Source of the DNA: Roseovarius lutimaris
GTDB taxonomy: Bacteria > Pseudomonadota > Alphaproteobacteria > Rhodobacterales > Rhodobacteraceae
DNA length: 64,000 bases
Reading direction: 5' to 3'
NCBI RefSeq assembly: GCF_900115165.1
Contig: NZ_FOVP01000006.1
Span: forward strand, 133,880-197,879
Numbering within the stretch: position 1 is the first letter of the stretch; each line of letters opens with the position of its first letter. Shown one piece after another: positions 17,863-26,901 of the stretch. Made by a program: the position numbers and the translations under genes. The notes beneath the pieces were generated by a model. The model did not search any database and was not told the DNA's origin. It saw nothing but the letters and a program-made list of their open reading frames with translations.

Positions 17863-19402
17863 GCGCCACCTCGTCCCGTTCAAACCCGTGGCCCGCCATC
17901 CAGACCCCAAGCTCTGCCGGGGTCATGCTGCCGCGCGCGAATTCAGGCGACAGACGCCCCTCGGAGATCACATGAATCACATCCGACAGCGCCATGATCT
18001 CATCGAGATCCTCGGAAATAAGCAGCACCGCCGCGCCGCGTGCGCGCGCGGCGAGCAACTGCGAATGCACATAGTTGACCGCGCCGATATCAAGCCCACG
18101 CACCGGCTGATTGGCCAGGATGATGCGCGGCGCGGCCTCAAGCACCCGGCCAAGGATAAGCTTTTGCATATTGCCGCCCGACAACAGCCTGATCCGCGTT
18201 TCCGGCCCCGGACAGCGCACGTCATAGCACTCGATAATCTCTTGCGTGGCGGTCTCGGCGCGGGCCCAGTTCATCCAGCCGCGCCTGCTCATCGGGGGCT
18301 TGTGATAGCTTTCGAGAATGGCGTTTTCGGTGAGGGTGAAATCGGCAATCGTGCCGGTTTTGTGCCGGTCTTCGGGAATGCGCGCGATGCCGCTTTGCAC
18401 GGCGATACGCGGCGACCATTGCGCAAGGCCGACGCCGTCAAGATCAAGCTGCCCCGCATCGGGCGCGGTCAGACCCCCGATAAGATCGGCAAGCGCCGCC
18501 TGCCCGTTGCCCGACACACCGGCCAGCCCGGTGATCTGACCGGCGCGCAAATGCAGCGTCGCGCGCTTGAGCCCCGGCGCATTGCCCTGATCGGGCGTGC
18601 TGACATCGCGCAACTGCAACAGGGCCGCGCCGGGTGTGGCGGGGCTCACCTTGGGGGCGTTCACCTCGGCGCCGACCATGGCGGCGGCAAGGGCGTGACG
18701 GTCGGTATCGCGCGTGGCCATCTCGGCCACAAGCCGACCATGGCGCAGGATCACCACCCGATCCGAGATATCCATCACCTCGTGCAATTTGTGGCTGATG
18801 AAGACAATCGACAGGCCAAGCGCCACCGCCTTGCGCAGGGTGGCAAACAGGTCATCGGTTTCCTGCGGGGTAAGCACCGCCGTCGGCTCGTCCAGAATAA
18901 GGATCTTTGCCTCGCGATAAAGCGCCTTAAGGATCTCGACGCGCTGCCGCTCGCCCACGGTCAGGGTGCCGACACGGGCCTCCGGATCAACCGACAGGCG
19001 GAAATCATCGGCGAGTTTGGTGATCCTAGCGCGCACCGCCGCAGGGTCAAGCCGAGGCTGCCAAAGCGGCACGGTGCCAAGCGCGACGTTTTCCAGCACG
19101 GTCATATTGTCGGCCAGCGTGAAATGCTGATGCACCATGCCGACGCCCGCATCCAATGCGGCGCGCGGATTGCCGGGCGGCAAGGCCTTGCCAAACACCT
19201 CGACCGCGCCACTGTCGGCGGTGTACTGGCCAAACAGGATATTCATCAAGGTGGTCTTGCCCGCGCCGTTTTCGCCCAAAAGCGCGATCACCTCGCCGCG
19301 ATGCAAGGACAGGCTGACCGCGTCATTCGCAACCAGCTTGCCAAAGGTTTTGGTAATGCGATCAAGGCGCAGAACGACCTGCGCCGCCTCTGCGCCTGTC
19401 AT
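17852..19402 (-). CDS. ABC transporter ATP-binding protein, two-domain (nucleoside/BMP type)
   Basis: A 516-residue tandem ATPase. The first domain has Walker A GENGAGKTT (about 39-47), the LTVGERQRVEILKAL signature and Walker B ILILDEP. The second has the degenerate Walker A GVSGNGQAAL, RIPEDRHKTG and LLSGGNMQKL. This layout matches RbsA/YufO-type ATPases of sugar and nucleoside importers. It lies directly downstream of the binding protein (1 nt gap, the two stops and starts abutting) and couples to the permease. Confidence 0.92.
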   Translation of the reverse strand: MTGAEAAQVVLRLDRITKTFGKLVANDAVSLSLHRGEVIALLGENGAGKTTLMNILFGQYTADSGAVEVFGKALPPGNPRAALDAGVGMVHQHFTLADNMTVLENVALGTVPLWQPRLDPAAVRARITKLADDFRLSVDPEARVGTLTVGERQRVEILKALYREAKILILDEPTAVLTPQETDDLFATLRKAVALGLSIVFISHKLHEVMDISDRVVILRHGRLVAEMATRDTDRHALAAAMVGAEVNAPKVSPATPGAALLQLRDVSTPDQGNAPGLKRATLHLRAGQITGLAGVSGNGQAALADLIGGLTAPDAGQLDLDGVGLAQWSPRIAVQSGIARIPEDRHKTGTIADFTLTENAILESYHKPPMSRRGWMNWARAETATQEIIECYDVRCPGPETRIRLLSGGNMQKLILGRVLEAAPRIILANQPVRGLDIGAVNYVHSQLLAARARGAAVLLISEDLDEIMALSDVIHVISEGRLSPEFARGSMTPAELGVWMAGHGFERDEVAHAS

Positions 19403-20437
19403 TCAGGACGACTTCGGTTCGTCGTCGTTGATCTCGACCGTGAAGGTACCTGCCTTGATCGCCTCGCTGCGCTCCTTGACAAGCGTCATGGCGGCCTCGG
19501 GCACTTTGCCCTCGAAGGTGCCAAGCGGCGCAAGCGACGATCCACCTTCGCTCATGAAGGAATAGACTCCGTAATCGGCGGCCTTGAAGGTGCCGCCGTT
19601 CACTTCGGCAATCGCTTTGTCAAGCGTCGGCTCGAAATGCCAGATCGCCGAGGCGACAACCGTGTCGGGATAATCGGCCTGGGTGTCGATCACATTGCCA
19701 ATCGCCAGAATACCCTTTTCCGCCGCCGCATCCGAAACGCCAAAACGCTCGGCATACAAGATATCGGCGCCGTTCTCGATCATCGCAAAGGCGGTTTCCT
19801 TGGCCTTGGGCGGATCGAACCACGAACCGATAAAGCTCACCTGGAACTTGATATCCGGGTTCATCTCTTTGGCACCGGCCATGAAGGCATGCATCAAACG
19901 GTTCACCTCGGGGATCGGAAAGCCGCCGACCATGCCGATATTGCCCGATTTTGTCATCGACCCGGCGATGATCCCCGACAGATACGAGGCATCCTGAATA
20001 TAGTTGTCAAATACCGCGAAATTCGCCAGTGCATCGTCGGGCTTAAAGCTTGACCCGAGAAGGAAGGCGATATCGGGATAATCCGCTGCCACTTCGCGTG
20101 CTTCCTGTTCCACGGCAAAGGCCTCGCCGATGATAAGCTTGTAGCCCTGCTCGGCATATTCGCGCATCACGCGGGCATAGTCGGTATTGCTGACATTCTC
20201 CGAAAAGACATAGTCGACATCGCCGCGCTCCTGCGCGGTCATGGCGGCCTTGTGAATGCGGCTCACCCATTGCTGTTCGACCGGCACGGTATAAATCCCG
20301 GCGGTCTTGATCGGCTCGGCGGCCCGCAGAGGCGTGGCCAGCGACGAGGCACCGGCTACAAGCGCCGCAGCGGCGGTGGTGGCCATGAACTGGCGGCGCG
20401 ACAGGGGCGCAATGGTCCGGGTTTTGGGGGTGGTCAT
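19403..20437 (-). CDS. BMP-family substrate-binding protein (Tat-type signal)
   Basis: A 344-residue binding protein of the basic membrane protein (Bmp/PnrA) family, which binds purine nucleosides or related compounds in other bacteria. The N-terminus (SRRQFMATTAAAALVAG) is a twin-arginine leader, so the folded protein is likely exported by Tat. Conserved-looking blocks include YKLIIGEAF, SGIIAGSMTKSGNIGMVGGF and GADILYAERFG. First gene of the operon; AAGGAG sits 8 nt upstream, and a perfect palindrome lies 30-47 nt before the ATG. Confidence 0.9.
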   Translation of the reverse strand: MTTPKTRTIAPLSRRQFMATTAAAALVAGASSLATPLRAAEPIKTAGIYTVPVEQQWVSRIHKAAMTAQERGDVDYVFSENVSNTDYARVMREYAEQGYKLIIGEAFAVEQEAREVAADYPDIAFLLGSSFKPDDALANFAVFDNYIQDASYLSGIIAGSMTKSGNIGMVGGFPIPEVNRLMHAFMAGAKEMNPDIKFQVSFIGSWFDPPKAKETAFAMIENGADILYAERFGVSDAAAEKGILAIGNVIDTQADYPDTVVASAIWHFEPTLDKAIAEVNGGTFKAADYGVYSFMSEGGSSLAPLGTFEGKVPEAAMTLVKERSEAIKAGTFTVEINDDEPKSS

Positions 20438-20466
20438 GGTGATCTCCTTGTTGGGCAGCTTTTTTG

Positions 20467-20484
20467 TTTTACCAATTGGTAAAA
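20467..20484. promoter_or_regulatory. Perfect 18-bp palindrome, likely operator of the BMP transporter operon
   Basis: The sequence TTTTACCAATTGGTAAAA is fully self-complementary and sits 30-47 nt upstream of the binding-protein start, where the promoter should be. The GGT/ACC core resembles sites bound by GntR-family FCD regulators. No regulator gene of that type lies in the window next to it. Confidence 0.65.
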
Positions 20485-20563
20485 TTATTTTTGCGAATTG
20501 TCAGCAAATTTGTGCGCCGCGCCGTGAGAAACCGCAAGACCTGCCTGAAAAATATGCACTGCC

Positions 20564-21388
20564 TCAGGGCGCGAATGCGGTCGCTTCCATGGTGGTGACA
20601 TGATCCGTCTCGCGCCGCACACGCAGGGCGAGAGCCCCCTCTTGCGCCCTCGCCTCAACCCGCACCGGGATATTGCAGATCAGCGGCGACCGACCGCGAT
20701 AGGTAAAGCGCGCGGGCAGATGACCGAATAGCTTGGTGGCAAGGTTCATCATCCAGATCGCCTGAAGCGGGCCGTGAACCACAAGGCCGGCATATCCTTC
20801 GACTTCGGTGGCATAGGGGTAATCATAATGAATGCGATGGCCATTGAAGGTAAGCGCCGAATAGCGAAACAGCAGCGTCGTATCCGGCGTGATCGACCAG
20901 CTTTCGGCGTCAGGCCAATCCTCGGACGCGACGACGGTGGGCGTGCTGCCGGGCTTGGGGTCTTCGCGGTAAACGATATCCTGCCGCTCGCTCAGGTACG
21001 GCGTGCCATCGACGCTATAATCATGGCGCTGCTTGACAAACCCAAGCGCACCGCTGCGCCCCTGCTTAAAGACCACATCTTCAATCGTGCTGGTGCGCGC
21101 GACATGATCGCCGGGGTTAAACGGGCGATGAAACTCCAACTTGCCCCCGGCCCACATCCGGCGCGGCAATGGCAATGCGGGCAGGAAAATCCCGGTCCTG
21201 GAATGGCAATCGCGGCCAAGGTCCGAGGGTTCGACCACATCCGGCCCGATGCACCAGTGAAAGCCGGGCGGCACCGCACCGGGGCCAAGCGTGCCCGCAA
21301 GCGTGGCGCGATATTGCCCCAGCAAGCGATCCGAAATCGGCTCTGACCGGGTATAGCTGCGCCCGATCCAATCGTCATATTCGCCCAT
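20564..21388 (-). CDS. FAS1-like/MaoC-type dehydratase (HTD2-like hot-dog protein)
   Basis: A 274-residue hot-dog protein resembling mesaconyl-C4-CoA hydratase and 3-hydroxyacyl-thioester dehydratase type 2. The N-terminal domain contains LPLPRRMWAGGKLEFHRPF, typical of the FAS1-like dehydratase domain, and the second domain has LFRYSALTFNGHRIHYD, the catalytic MaoC-like segment with Asn-His. It follows an acyl-CoA dehydrogenase gene by 15 nt on the same strand. It would hydrate or dehydrate an acyl-CoA in the pathway encoded by this cluster; the specific acyl chain is unknown. Confidence 0.82.
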   Translation of the reverse strand: MGEYDDWIGRSYTRSEPISDRLLGQYRATLAGTLGPGAVPPGFHWCIGPDVVEPSDLGRDCHSRTGIFLPALPLPRRMWAGGKLEFHRPFNPGDHVARTSTIEDVVFKQGRSGALGFVKQRHDYSVDGTPYLSERQDIVYREDPKPGSTPTVVASEDWPDAESWSITPDTTLLFRYSALTFNGHRIHYDYPYATEVEGYAGLVVHGPLQAIWMMNLATKLFGHLPARFTYRGRSPLICNIPVRVEARAQEGALALRVRRETDHVTTMEATAFAP

Positions 21389-21403
21389 CTTCGCCCCCTG
21401 ATG

Positions 21404-22585
21404 TTACCCGCGACCCGGCCCATAGGATTTCGGCAGGCCAAGCACCTGCTCCGCAATATAGCAAAGGATCAGATTGGTCGAAATCGGCGCCACCTGATAT
21501 AGCCGCGCCTCGCGGAATTTACGCTCGACATCATATTCCTCGGCAAAGGCAAAGCCGCCGTGCGTCTGCATGCAGGCCTCTGCCGCCTCCCAGCTGGCAT
21601 CGGCGGCCAGCATCTTGGCGGTATTGGCCTCGACGCCGGGATTGTGCCCCGCATCATACATCGCCGCCGCGCGATACACGATCGCCTCGGCGGCCATCAT
21701 ATGGGCATGGGCACGCGCCAGCGGGAACTGAATGCCCTGATTGGCACCGATCGGATCGCCAAACACCACCCTTTCGCGGGCATAGGCGGCCCCGGTCTTG
21801 AGAAACCATTTCGCATCGCCAATGCATTCGGCGGCAATCAGGATGCGCTCTGAATTCATCCCCGACAGGATATAGCGAAAGCCCTTGCCCTCTTCGCCGA
21901 TAAGGCTGTCGGCGGGAATGCGCAGGTTGTCAAAGAACACCTCGGTGGTGGCGTGGTTGATCATGGTGCGGATCGGGCGGATTTCGATACCATCGCCAAC
22001 CTTGTCGCGCAAATCGACCAGAAAGACCGACAGCCCCTCGGTTTTCGATCCCACCTGATCGCGCGGTGTGGTGCGCGCCAAAAGCACCATCAGATCAGAA
22101 TGCTCGACCCGCGAAGTCCAGATTTTCTGACCGTTGATCACATACTCATCGCCCTCGCGCCGCGCCGTGGTCTTGAGCGCAAGCGTATCGGTGCCGCTTG
22201 TCGGCTCGGTCACGCCAAACGCCTGAAGGCGCAGCGTGCCATCGGCGATCCGGGGCAGGTAACGTTCCTTTTGCGCCTCATTGCCGTGGCGCAACACCGT
22301 GCCCATCGTATACATCTGCGCATGGCAGGCCGCCGCGTTGCAGCCCTGGCTGTGGATTTCCTCGAGGATCGCCGCCGAGGCCGTCAGGTTCAACCCCGAG
22401 CCGCCATAGTTTTCGGGAATCATCGCCGCCAGATACCCCTCGCGGATCAGGGCATCGACGAACTCTTTGGGATAGGCGCGGCGCGCATCAAGATCACGCC
22501 AATAGGCCCCCGGAAACCCGGCACAGACCTTGGCCACGCCGTCACGAATTGCACTATAGTCCGCCGTCGGATCGAAAGAGGTCAT
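21404..22585 (-). CDS. Acyl-CoA dehydrogenase
   Basis: A 393-residue acyl-CoA dehydrogenase with all three domains; typical blocks are MIPENYGGSGLN, the flavin-contacting FGVTEPTSGTDT, and the C-terminal QTHGGFAFAEEYDVERKFRE. The ATG at 22585 (MTSFDPTADYS) is chosen: an in-frame ATG 156 nt upstream would add an unrelated arginine-rich stretch. It oxidises an acyl-CoA to the enoyl-CoA with FAD and sits first in a two-gene minus-strand operon with the dehydratase, divergent from the aldehyde dehydrogenase operon. Confidence 0.9.
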   Translation of the reverse strand: MTSFDPTADYSAIRDGVAKVCAGFPGAYWRDLDARRAYPKEFVDALIREGYLAAMIPENYGGSGLNLTASAAILEEIHSQGCNAAACHAQMYTMGTVLRHGNEAQKERYLPRIADGTLRLQAFGVTEPTSGTDTLALKTTARREGDEYVINGQKIWTSRVEHSDLMVLLARTTPRDQVGSKTEGLSVFLVDLRDKVGDGIEIRPIRTMINHATTEVFFDNLRIPADSLIGEEGKGFRYILSGMNSERILIAAECIGDAKWFLKTGAAYARERVVFGDPIGANQGIQFPLARAHAHMMAAEAIVYRAAAMYDAGHNPGVEANTAKMLAADASWEAAEACMQTHGGFAFAEEYDVERKFREARLYQVAPISTNLILCYIAEQVLGLPKSYGPGRG

Positions 22586-22765
22586 CTGTTTCTCATTCTG
22601 TCTAAGGTCACCCTTCTTTCGCAGATTTGGGCCGGACGCGGAACCGGAAATTCGATCCGCAACACGGCGCAAACCAAAAGCATACCTCAGGCGCTTGTCA
22701 AGCACGCCCAATCCCCTGTTATATGCGCAGGCAGATCGCACCGCGAAAAAAGGGAGACACCCAAG

Positions 22766-24214
22766 ATGACCAGCCTTGCCATTCCCAAACCTCTGAACCT
22801 GATTGGTGGTGACTGGGTGCCGGCCCTCTCGGGCGCCGAACTTGAGGTGCGCTCGCCGATTGATGGCGAGGTGTTCACCACAATCGCCGATTCAGGCCCC
22901 GCCGATATCGACGCCGCCGTTGCCGCCGCGCGCGCCGCGTTTCAAACCGGCGACTGGGGCCGCATGCCCGCCGCCGAACGGGGCCGCCTGATGCTGCGCC
23001 TAAGCCTGCGCATTCTTGAAGATGTCGAACCCCTCGCCCAGCTTGAAACCCGCGACAACGGCAAACCGATCAAGCAATCGCGCGCCGATATGGTGGCCGC
23101 CGCGCGCTATTTCGAATTCTACGGCGGCGGCGCCGACAAGGTGCATGGCGAGGTGATCCCCTTCATGGCGGGCTATAACGTGCAAGTGCTGCGCGAACCG
23201 CATGGCGTGACCGGCCATATCATCCCTTGGAATTACCCGGCTCAGATGTTTGGCCGCTCGGTGGCCGCCGCTCTGGCCATGGGCAATGCCGCCGTGCTCA
23301 AACCCGCCGAAGATGCCTGTCTGACCTCGCTGCGCCTTGGCGAGCTGGCACAAGAGGTCGGCTTTCCGCCCGGCGCGATCAACATCGTCACCGGGCGCGG
23401 CGACACGGCGGGCAAGGCCCTCTCCGAACACCCCGACGTCGATTTCATGTCCTTCACCGGCTCGCCCGAGGTCGGCGTGATGATTCAGATCGCCGCCGCG
23501 CGCAATCACATCAACTGTACCCTCGAACTTGGCGGCAAATCCCCGCAGATCGTGTTTGACGACGCCGATCTTGAGGCGGTCATGCCGGTGCTGGTCAATG
23601 CCATCATCCAGAACGGTGGCCAGACCTGCTCGGCCGGCTCTCGCGTGTTGATCCAGCGCGGGATTTACGATCAGGTCATGGCGCAACTGGCCGAACGCTT
23701 TGGCGCCGTCACCGCCTCGGCCTCAGGCGAGGATGCGGTGCTTGGCCCGCTGATTTCCGCGAAACAGAAGAAACGGGTCGAGACCTATATCACGCAGGCC
23801 GACGCGCCGCTTGTGGCGTGCGGCAAAATCGACCCCGATGCGCCCAAGGGCGGCTATTACGTGGCCCCTGCCCTGTTTGGTCCCGTCGATCCCAAGTCGA
23901 AAATCGCCCAGGAAGAAGTGTTCGGCCCGGTTCTCTGCGCCATTCCCTTCGCGGATGAGGCCGAGGCAATCCAGATCGCCAATGACACCGATTATGGCCT
24001 TGTTGCCGGCATCTGGACCCACGATGGCGGGCGCCAGATGCGGGTCGCCAAGGCGATGCGCTGTGGTCAGGTGTTCATCAACGGCTATGGTGCCGGTGGC
24101 GGCATCGAATTGCCGTTCGGCGGCATCCGCAAATCCGGGCATGGGCGCGAAAAGGGCTTTGCCGCCCTGTTCGAATTCTCGCAAATCAAGACCATCATCA
24201 ACAATCACGGCTAA
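22766..24214 (+). CDS. NAD(P)-dependent aldehyde dehydrogenase
   Basis: A 482-residue ALDH. NAD-binding and catalytic motifs are complete: IIPWNYP, FTGSPEVG, the general-base Glu in LELGGKSP, the nucleophile Cys in GGQTCSAGS, and EVFGPVL. ATG at 22766 has GGGAGA 8 nt upstream; the longer open frame before it is non-coding. It is the first gene of a plus-strand operon with an SDR and a CaiB-type CoA-transferase, which points to oxidation of an alcohol through aldehyde to acid, followed by CoA activation. Confidence 0.92.
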   Translation: MTSLAIPKPLNLIGGDWVPALSGAELEVRSPIDGEVFTTIADSGPADIDAAVAAARAAFQTGDWGRMPAAERGRLMLRLSLRILEDVEPLAQLETRDNGKPIKQSRADMVAAARYFEFYGGGADKVHGEVIPFMAGYNVQVLREPHGVTGHIIPWNYPAQMFGRSVAAALAMGNAAVLKPAEDACLTSLRLGELAQEVGFPPGAINIVTGRGDTAGKALSEHPDVDFMSFTGSPEVGVMIQIAAARNHINCTLELGGKSPQIVFDDADLEAVMPVLVNAIIQNGGQTCSAGSRVLIQRGIYDQVMAQLAERFGAVTASASGEDAVLGPLISAKQKKRVETYITQADAPLVACGKIDPDAPKGGYYVAPALFGPVDPKSKIAQEEVFGPVLCAIPFADEAEAIQIANDTDYGLVAGIWTHDGGRQMRVAKAMRCGQVFINGYGAGGGIELPFGGIRKSGHGREKGFAALFEFSQIKTIINNHG

Positions 24215-24224
24215 GGAACACACC

Positions 24225-24974
24225 ATGCGCTTGAACGGAAAAACCGCCCTCGTGACCGGGGCCGCCTCGGGTTTTGGCAAGGGCATCGCCGAGACCTTTG
24301 CCCGCGAGGGTGCCAGAGTCGCGATCCTTGACCTTAACCTTGAGGGCGCGCGCGCCGTGGCCGATGAGATCGGCAAGGACGCGATTGCGATCCGCTGTGA
24401 CGTCTCGGATGGCGCCGATGTGGCCGCCGCCGTGGCCGAGGCGCATACTGCTTTTGACCGCCTTGATATTGTGGTCAACAACGCCGGCTGGTCAAACGCC
24501 AATCGCCCGCTGATGGAGACCGACGAGGCCACCTTTCGCAAGCTTTACGACGTCAACGTCACCTCGATCTTTCACATGACCAAGACCTGCGTGCCGCTCT
24601 GGCGCGCGCAGGGCGGCGGCGTGATGATCAACATCGGCTCGACCGCAGGCATTCGCCCGCGCCCCGGCCTGACCTGGTACAATTCGACCAAAGGCGCAGT
24701 CAACCTGATGTCACGAAGCCTTGCCGCAGAGCTTGCCCCCGACGGCATCCGCGTCAATTGCATCGCCCCGGTGATCGGCGCCACCGCCCTTCTGGAACAG
24801 TTCATGGGCATGCCAGACACGCCGGAAAACCGCGCGGCCTTTATTGCCGGCATTCCTCTGGGGCGCATGTCAACGCCGCGCGACATTGCCAATGCGGCGC
24901 TTTACCTCGCCTCGGACGAGGCCGATTTCATCACCGGCGTCGTGCTTGAGGTCGATGGCGGGCGCACGATCTAG
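24225..24974 (+). CDS. Short-chain dehydrogenase/reductase (SDR)
   Basis: A 249-residue classical SDR: nucleotide motif TGAASGFGKG (11-20), NNAG near 88, catalytic Ser in INIGSTAG, YNSTKG (YxxxK) and the C-terminal EVDGGRTI. An Asp at the end of the second strand (AILDLN) favours NAD(H). It lies 10 nt after the aldehyde dehydrogenase and probably oxidises a hydroxyl intermediate of the same route. Confidence 0.9.
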   Translation: MRLNGKTALVTGAASGFGKGIAETFAREGARVAILDLNLEGARAVADEIGKDAIAIRCDVSDGADVAAAVAEAHTAFDRLDIVVNNAGWSNANRPLMETDEATFRKLYDVNVTSIFHMTKTCVPLWRAQGGGVMINIGSTAGIRPRPGLTWYNSTKGAVNLMSRSLAAELAPDGIRVNCIAPVIGATALLEQFMGMPDTPENRAAFIAGIPLGRMSTPRDIANAALYLASDEADFITGVVLEVDGGRTI

Positions 24975-25006
24975 GCCATTCAAACCCTGACCGAAACGAG
25001 GCCCGC

Positions 25007-26140
25007 ATGACCCCTGATCTCTCTGGTATTTTCGTAGTCTCCGTCGAACAGGCGGTCGCCGCGCCTTACGTGTCGGGCCGTCTGGCCGAGGCCGGGGCGC
25101 GGGTGATCAAGGTCGAACGCCCCGAGGGCGATTTCGCCCGTGGCTATGATCATCTTGTTCACGGCGAAAGCGCCTATTTCGTCTGGCTCAACCGGGGCAA
25201 GGAATCGATCTGTCTTGACCTGCGCCAGGACGCGGATCGCGCGGTGATGGAGGCGATGCTGGCGCGCGCCGATGTGTTTATCCAGAACCTCGCGCCCGGC
25301 GCAGTTGACCGGCTTGGCTTTGCCCCCGCCGATTTGCGCGCCCGCTATCCGCAGCTTATCACGGTGTCGATCTCGGGCTATGGCGAAGAGGGGCCATTGC
25401 GCGACCTCAAGGCCTATGACCTTCTGGTGCAGGCCGAAAGCGGGCTGTCGTCGATCACCGGCAACACCCATGGCTCTGCGCGCACCGGGGTCTCGGTCTG
25501 TGATATCGCGGCGGGCATGACCGCCTTTCAATCGGTGCTTCTGGCGCTGATCGGACGCGGCCAAACCGGCGAGGGCCGTCATATCGCGGTCTCGCTTTTT
25601 CATGCGCTCAGCGACTGGATGAACGTGCCCTATCTGCAATATGCCTATGGCGGCAAGACCCCGCCGCGCAGCGGGCTCAACCATCCCACGATCGCGCCCT
25701 ATGGCACCTATATGGGCAGTGACGGCAAAGAGGTTCTGGTCTCGATCCAGAACGAACGCGAATGGGCGATCTTCTGCGCCGATATTCTGGATCAACCCGA
25801 TCTGGCAACCGATCCGCGCTTTGACAGCAATTCCAACCGCGTCGCCAATCGCGACGCCCTTGACGGCATCATCGCGCCGGTGTTTGCCGCCAGTACGCGC
25901 GACGAAATGGCCGAGCGTTTGCGCGACGCACGCATCGCCTATGGCCGCGTCAGCACGATGGAGGATCTCGCAGACCACCCCCAGAACCGCTATGTCGAGG
26001 TCGATACCCCAAGCGGCCCGGTGCGCATGCTCGCCCCCGGCGCTCTGGTCGATGCCACCCTGCCCGATCTGGGCGCAGTGCCGGGGCTTGGCGCACAGAC
26101 CGAGGCCCTGTTTGCCGAGTTTGGCCCCAAGGATGAGTAA
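25007..26140 (+). CDS. CaiB/BaiF family (class III) CoA-transferase
   Basis: A 377-residue family III CoA-transferase. The N-terminal segment VEQAVAAPYVSGRLAEAGAR and the YDLLVQAESGLSSITG region are typical, as is the GRHIAVSLFHALSDWM block. It moves CoA between an acyl-CoA and a free carboxylic acid, so it can activate the acid made by the upstream aldehyde dehydrogenase without ATP. Third gene of the operon; its stop overlaps the methyltransferase start. Confidence 0.9.
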   Translation: MTPDLSGIFVVSVEQAVAAPYVSGRLAEAGARVIKVERPEGDFARGYDHLVHGESAYFVWLNRGKESICLDLRQDADRAVMEAMLARADVFIQNLAPGAVDRLGFAPADLRARYPQLITVSISGYGEEGPLRDLKAYDLLVQAESGLSSITGNTHGSARTGVSVCDIAAGMTAFQSVLLALIGRGQTGEGRHIAVSLFHALSDWMNVPYLQYAYGGKTPPRSGLNHPTIAPYGTYMGSDGKEVLVSIQNEREWAIFCADILDQPDLATDPRFDSNSNRVANRDALDGIIAPVFAASTRDEMAERLRDARIAYGRVSTMEDLADHPQNRYVEVDTPSGPVRMLAPGALVDATLPDLGAVPGLGAQTEALFAEFGPKDE

Positions 26141-26822
26141 GCCCGCCGACACCCGCGCGCGTATCATCGCCATCCTGCAAGAGATCGGCGCACGCGATGT
26201 GCTTGATATCGGCTGCGGCTCTGGTGCCTTGGCCAAAAGCCTTGCGCGCGACGGGTTTCAGATGACCGGCATTGATCCAAACGCGGCGGCCATCTCCGAG
26301 GCTGTCGCGCGTGTGCCGGGCGCGACATTCCTGACCGCCGGGGCAGAGAACCTGCCCTTTGCCCCGGCCACCTTCGATGCTGTGATTTTCCTAAATTCTC
26401 TGCACCACGTGCCCGTGCCCGCCATGCAAACCGCCCTGCAAGAGGCGCTGCGCGTGCTGCGTCCGGATGGCGAGGTGATCGTGGTCGAGCCACTGGCGAT
26501 GGGGTCGTTCTTTGAGGTGATGCGCCCGGTCGAGGATGAGACCGACACTCGAGAGGCCGCCCAAAGCGCGATTGACCGGCTTTTGGCACAAGCGCATGCG
26601 ACCGGCCCCGCCCCGGTGATCTATGAGCGCGCCACGCCGATGGCCGATCTCGAGGCCTTCATCGATTACCTTGCCGCGGTTGATCCCGCCCGCCGCGCCC
26701 TGGCCGAGACTCTGCGCCCCGAACTTGCCCGCCGTTTCGCCGCCAACGTTGTCACCGGACCGGACGGTCAGGCGCTGGTCCAACCCCTCAAGATCTGGCG
26801 GCTGCGGGCCAGGCGCACATAA
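26133..26822 (+). CDS. Class I SAM-dependent methyltransferase
   Basis: A 229-residue methyltransferase. SAM-binding motif I is VLDIGCGSGALAKSLA (about 19-34), with the acidic residue at the end of strand 2 in MTGIDPN and motif IV/V around AVIFLNSLHHV. ATG at 26133 overlaps the CoA-transferase stop by 8 bp; the open frame upstream is not coding. The substrate cannot be predicted. Its coupling suggests it acts on an intermediate of the acyl-CoA cluster. Confidence 0.82.
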   Translation: MSKPADTRARIIAILQEIGARDVLDIGCGSGALAKSLARDGFQMTGIDPNAAAISEAVARVPGATFLTAGAENLPFAPATFDAVIFLNSLHHVPVPAMQTALQEALRVLRPDGEVIVVEPLAMGSFFEVMRPVEDETDTREAAQSAIDRLLAQAHATGPAPVIYERATPMADLEAFIDYLAAVDPARRALAETLRPELARRFAANVVTGPDGQALVQPLKIWRLRARRT

Positions 26823-26901
26823 ATCACCCCGGATTTTCCGCTTTGGGGTGGATTGCTGTGCATAATTGTGTATTTTTTCCCGGTGAGGGGAGAAAGTACA
26901 G

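Noticed and set aside
17717..20053. A 778-codon plus-strand open frame across the BMP ABC operon
   Set aside because: The minus strand encodes well-formed ABC ATPase, permease and binding protein genes; the plus-strand translation is Arg/His/Gly-rich with no family features.
26825..26850. Terminator between the methyltransferase and tupB
   Set aside because: CACCCC/GGGGTG gives only a 6-bp stem with a long inner loop and no T run, too weak to list as a feature.
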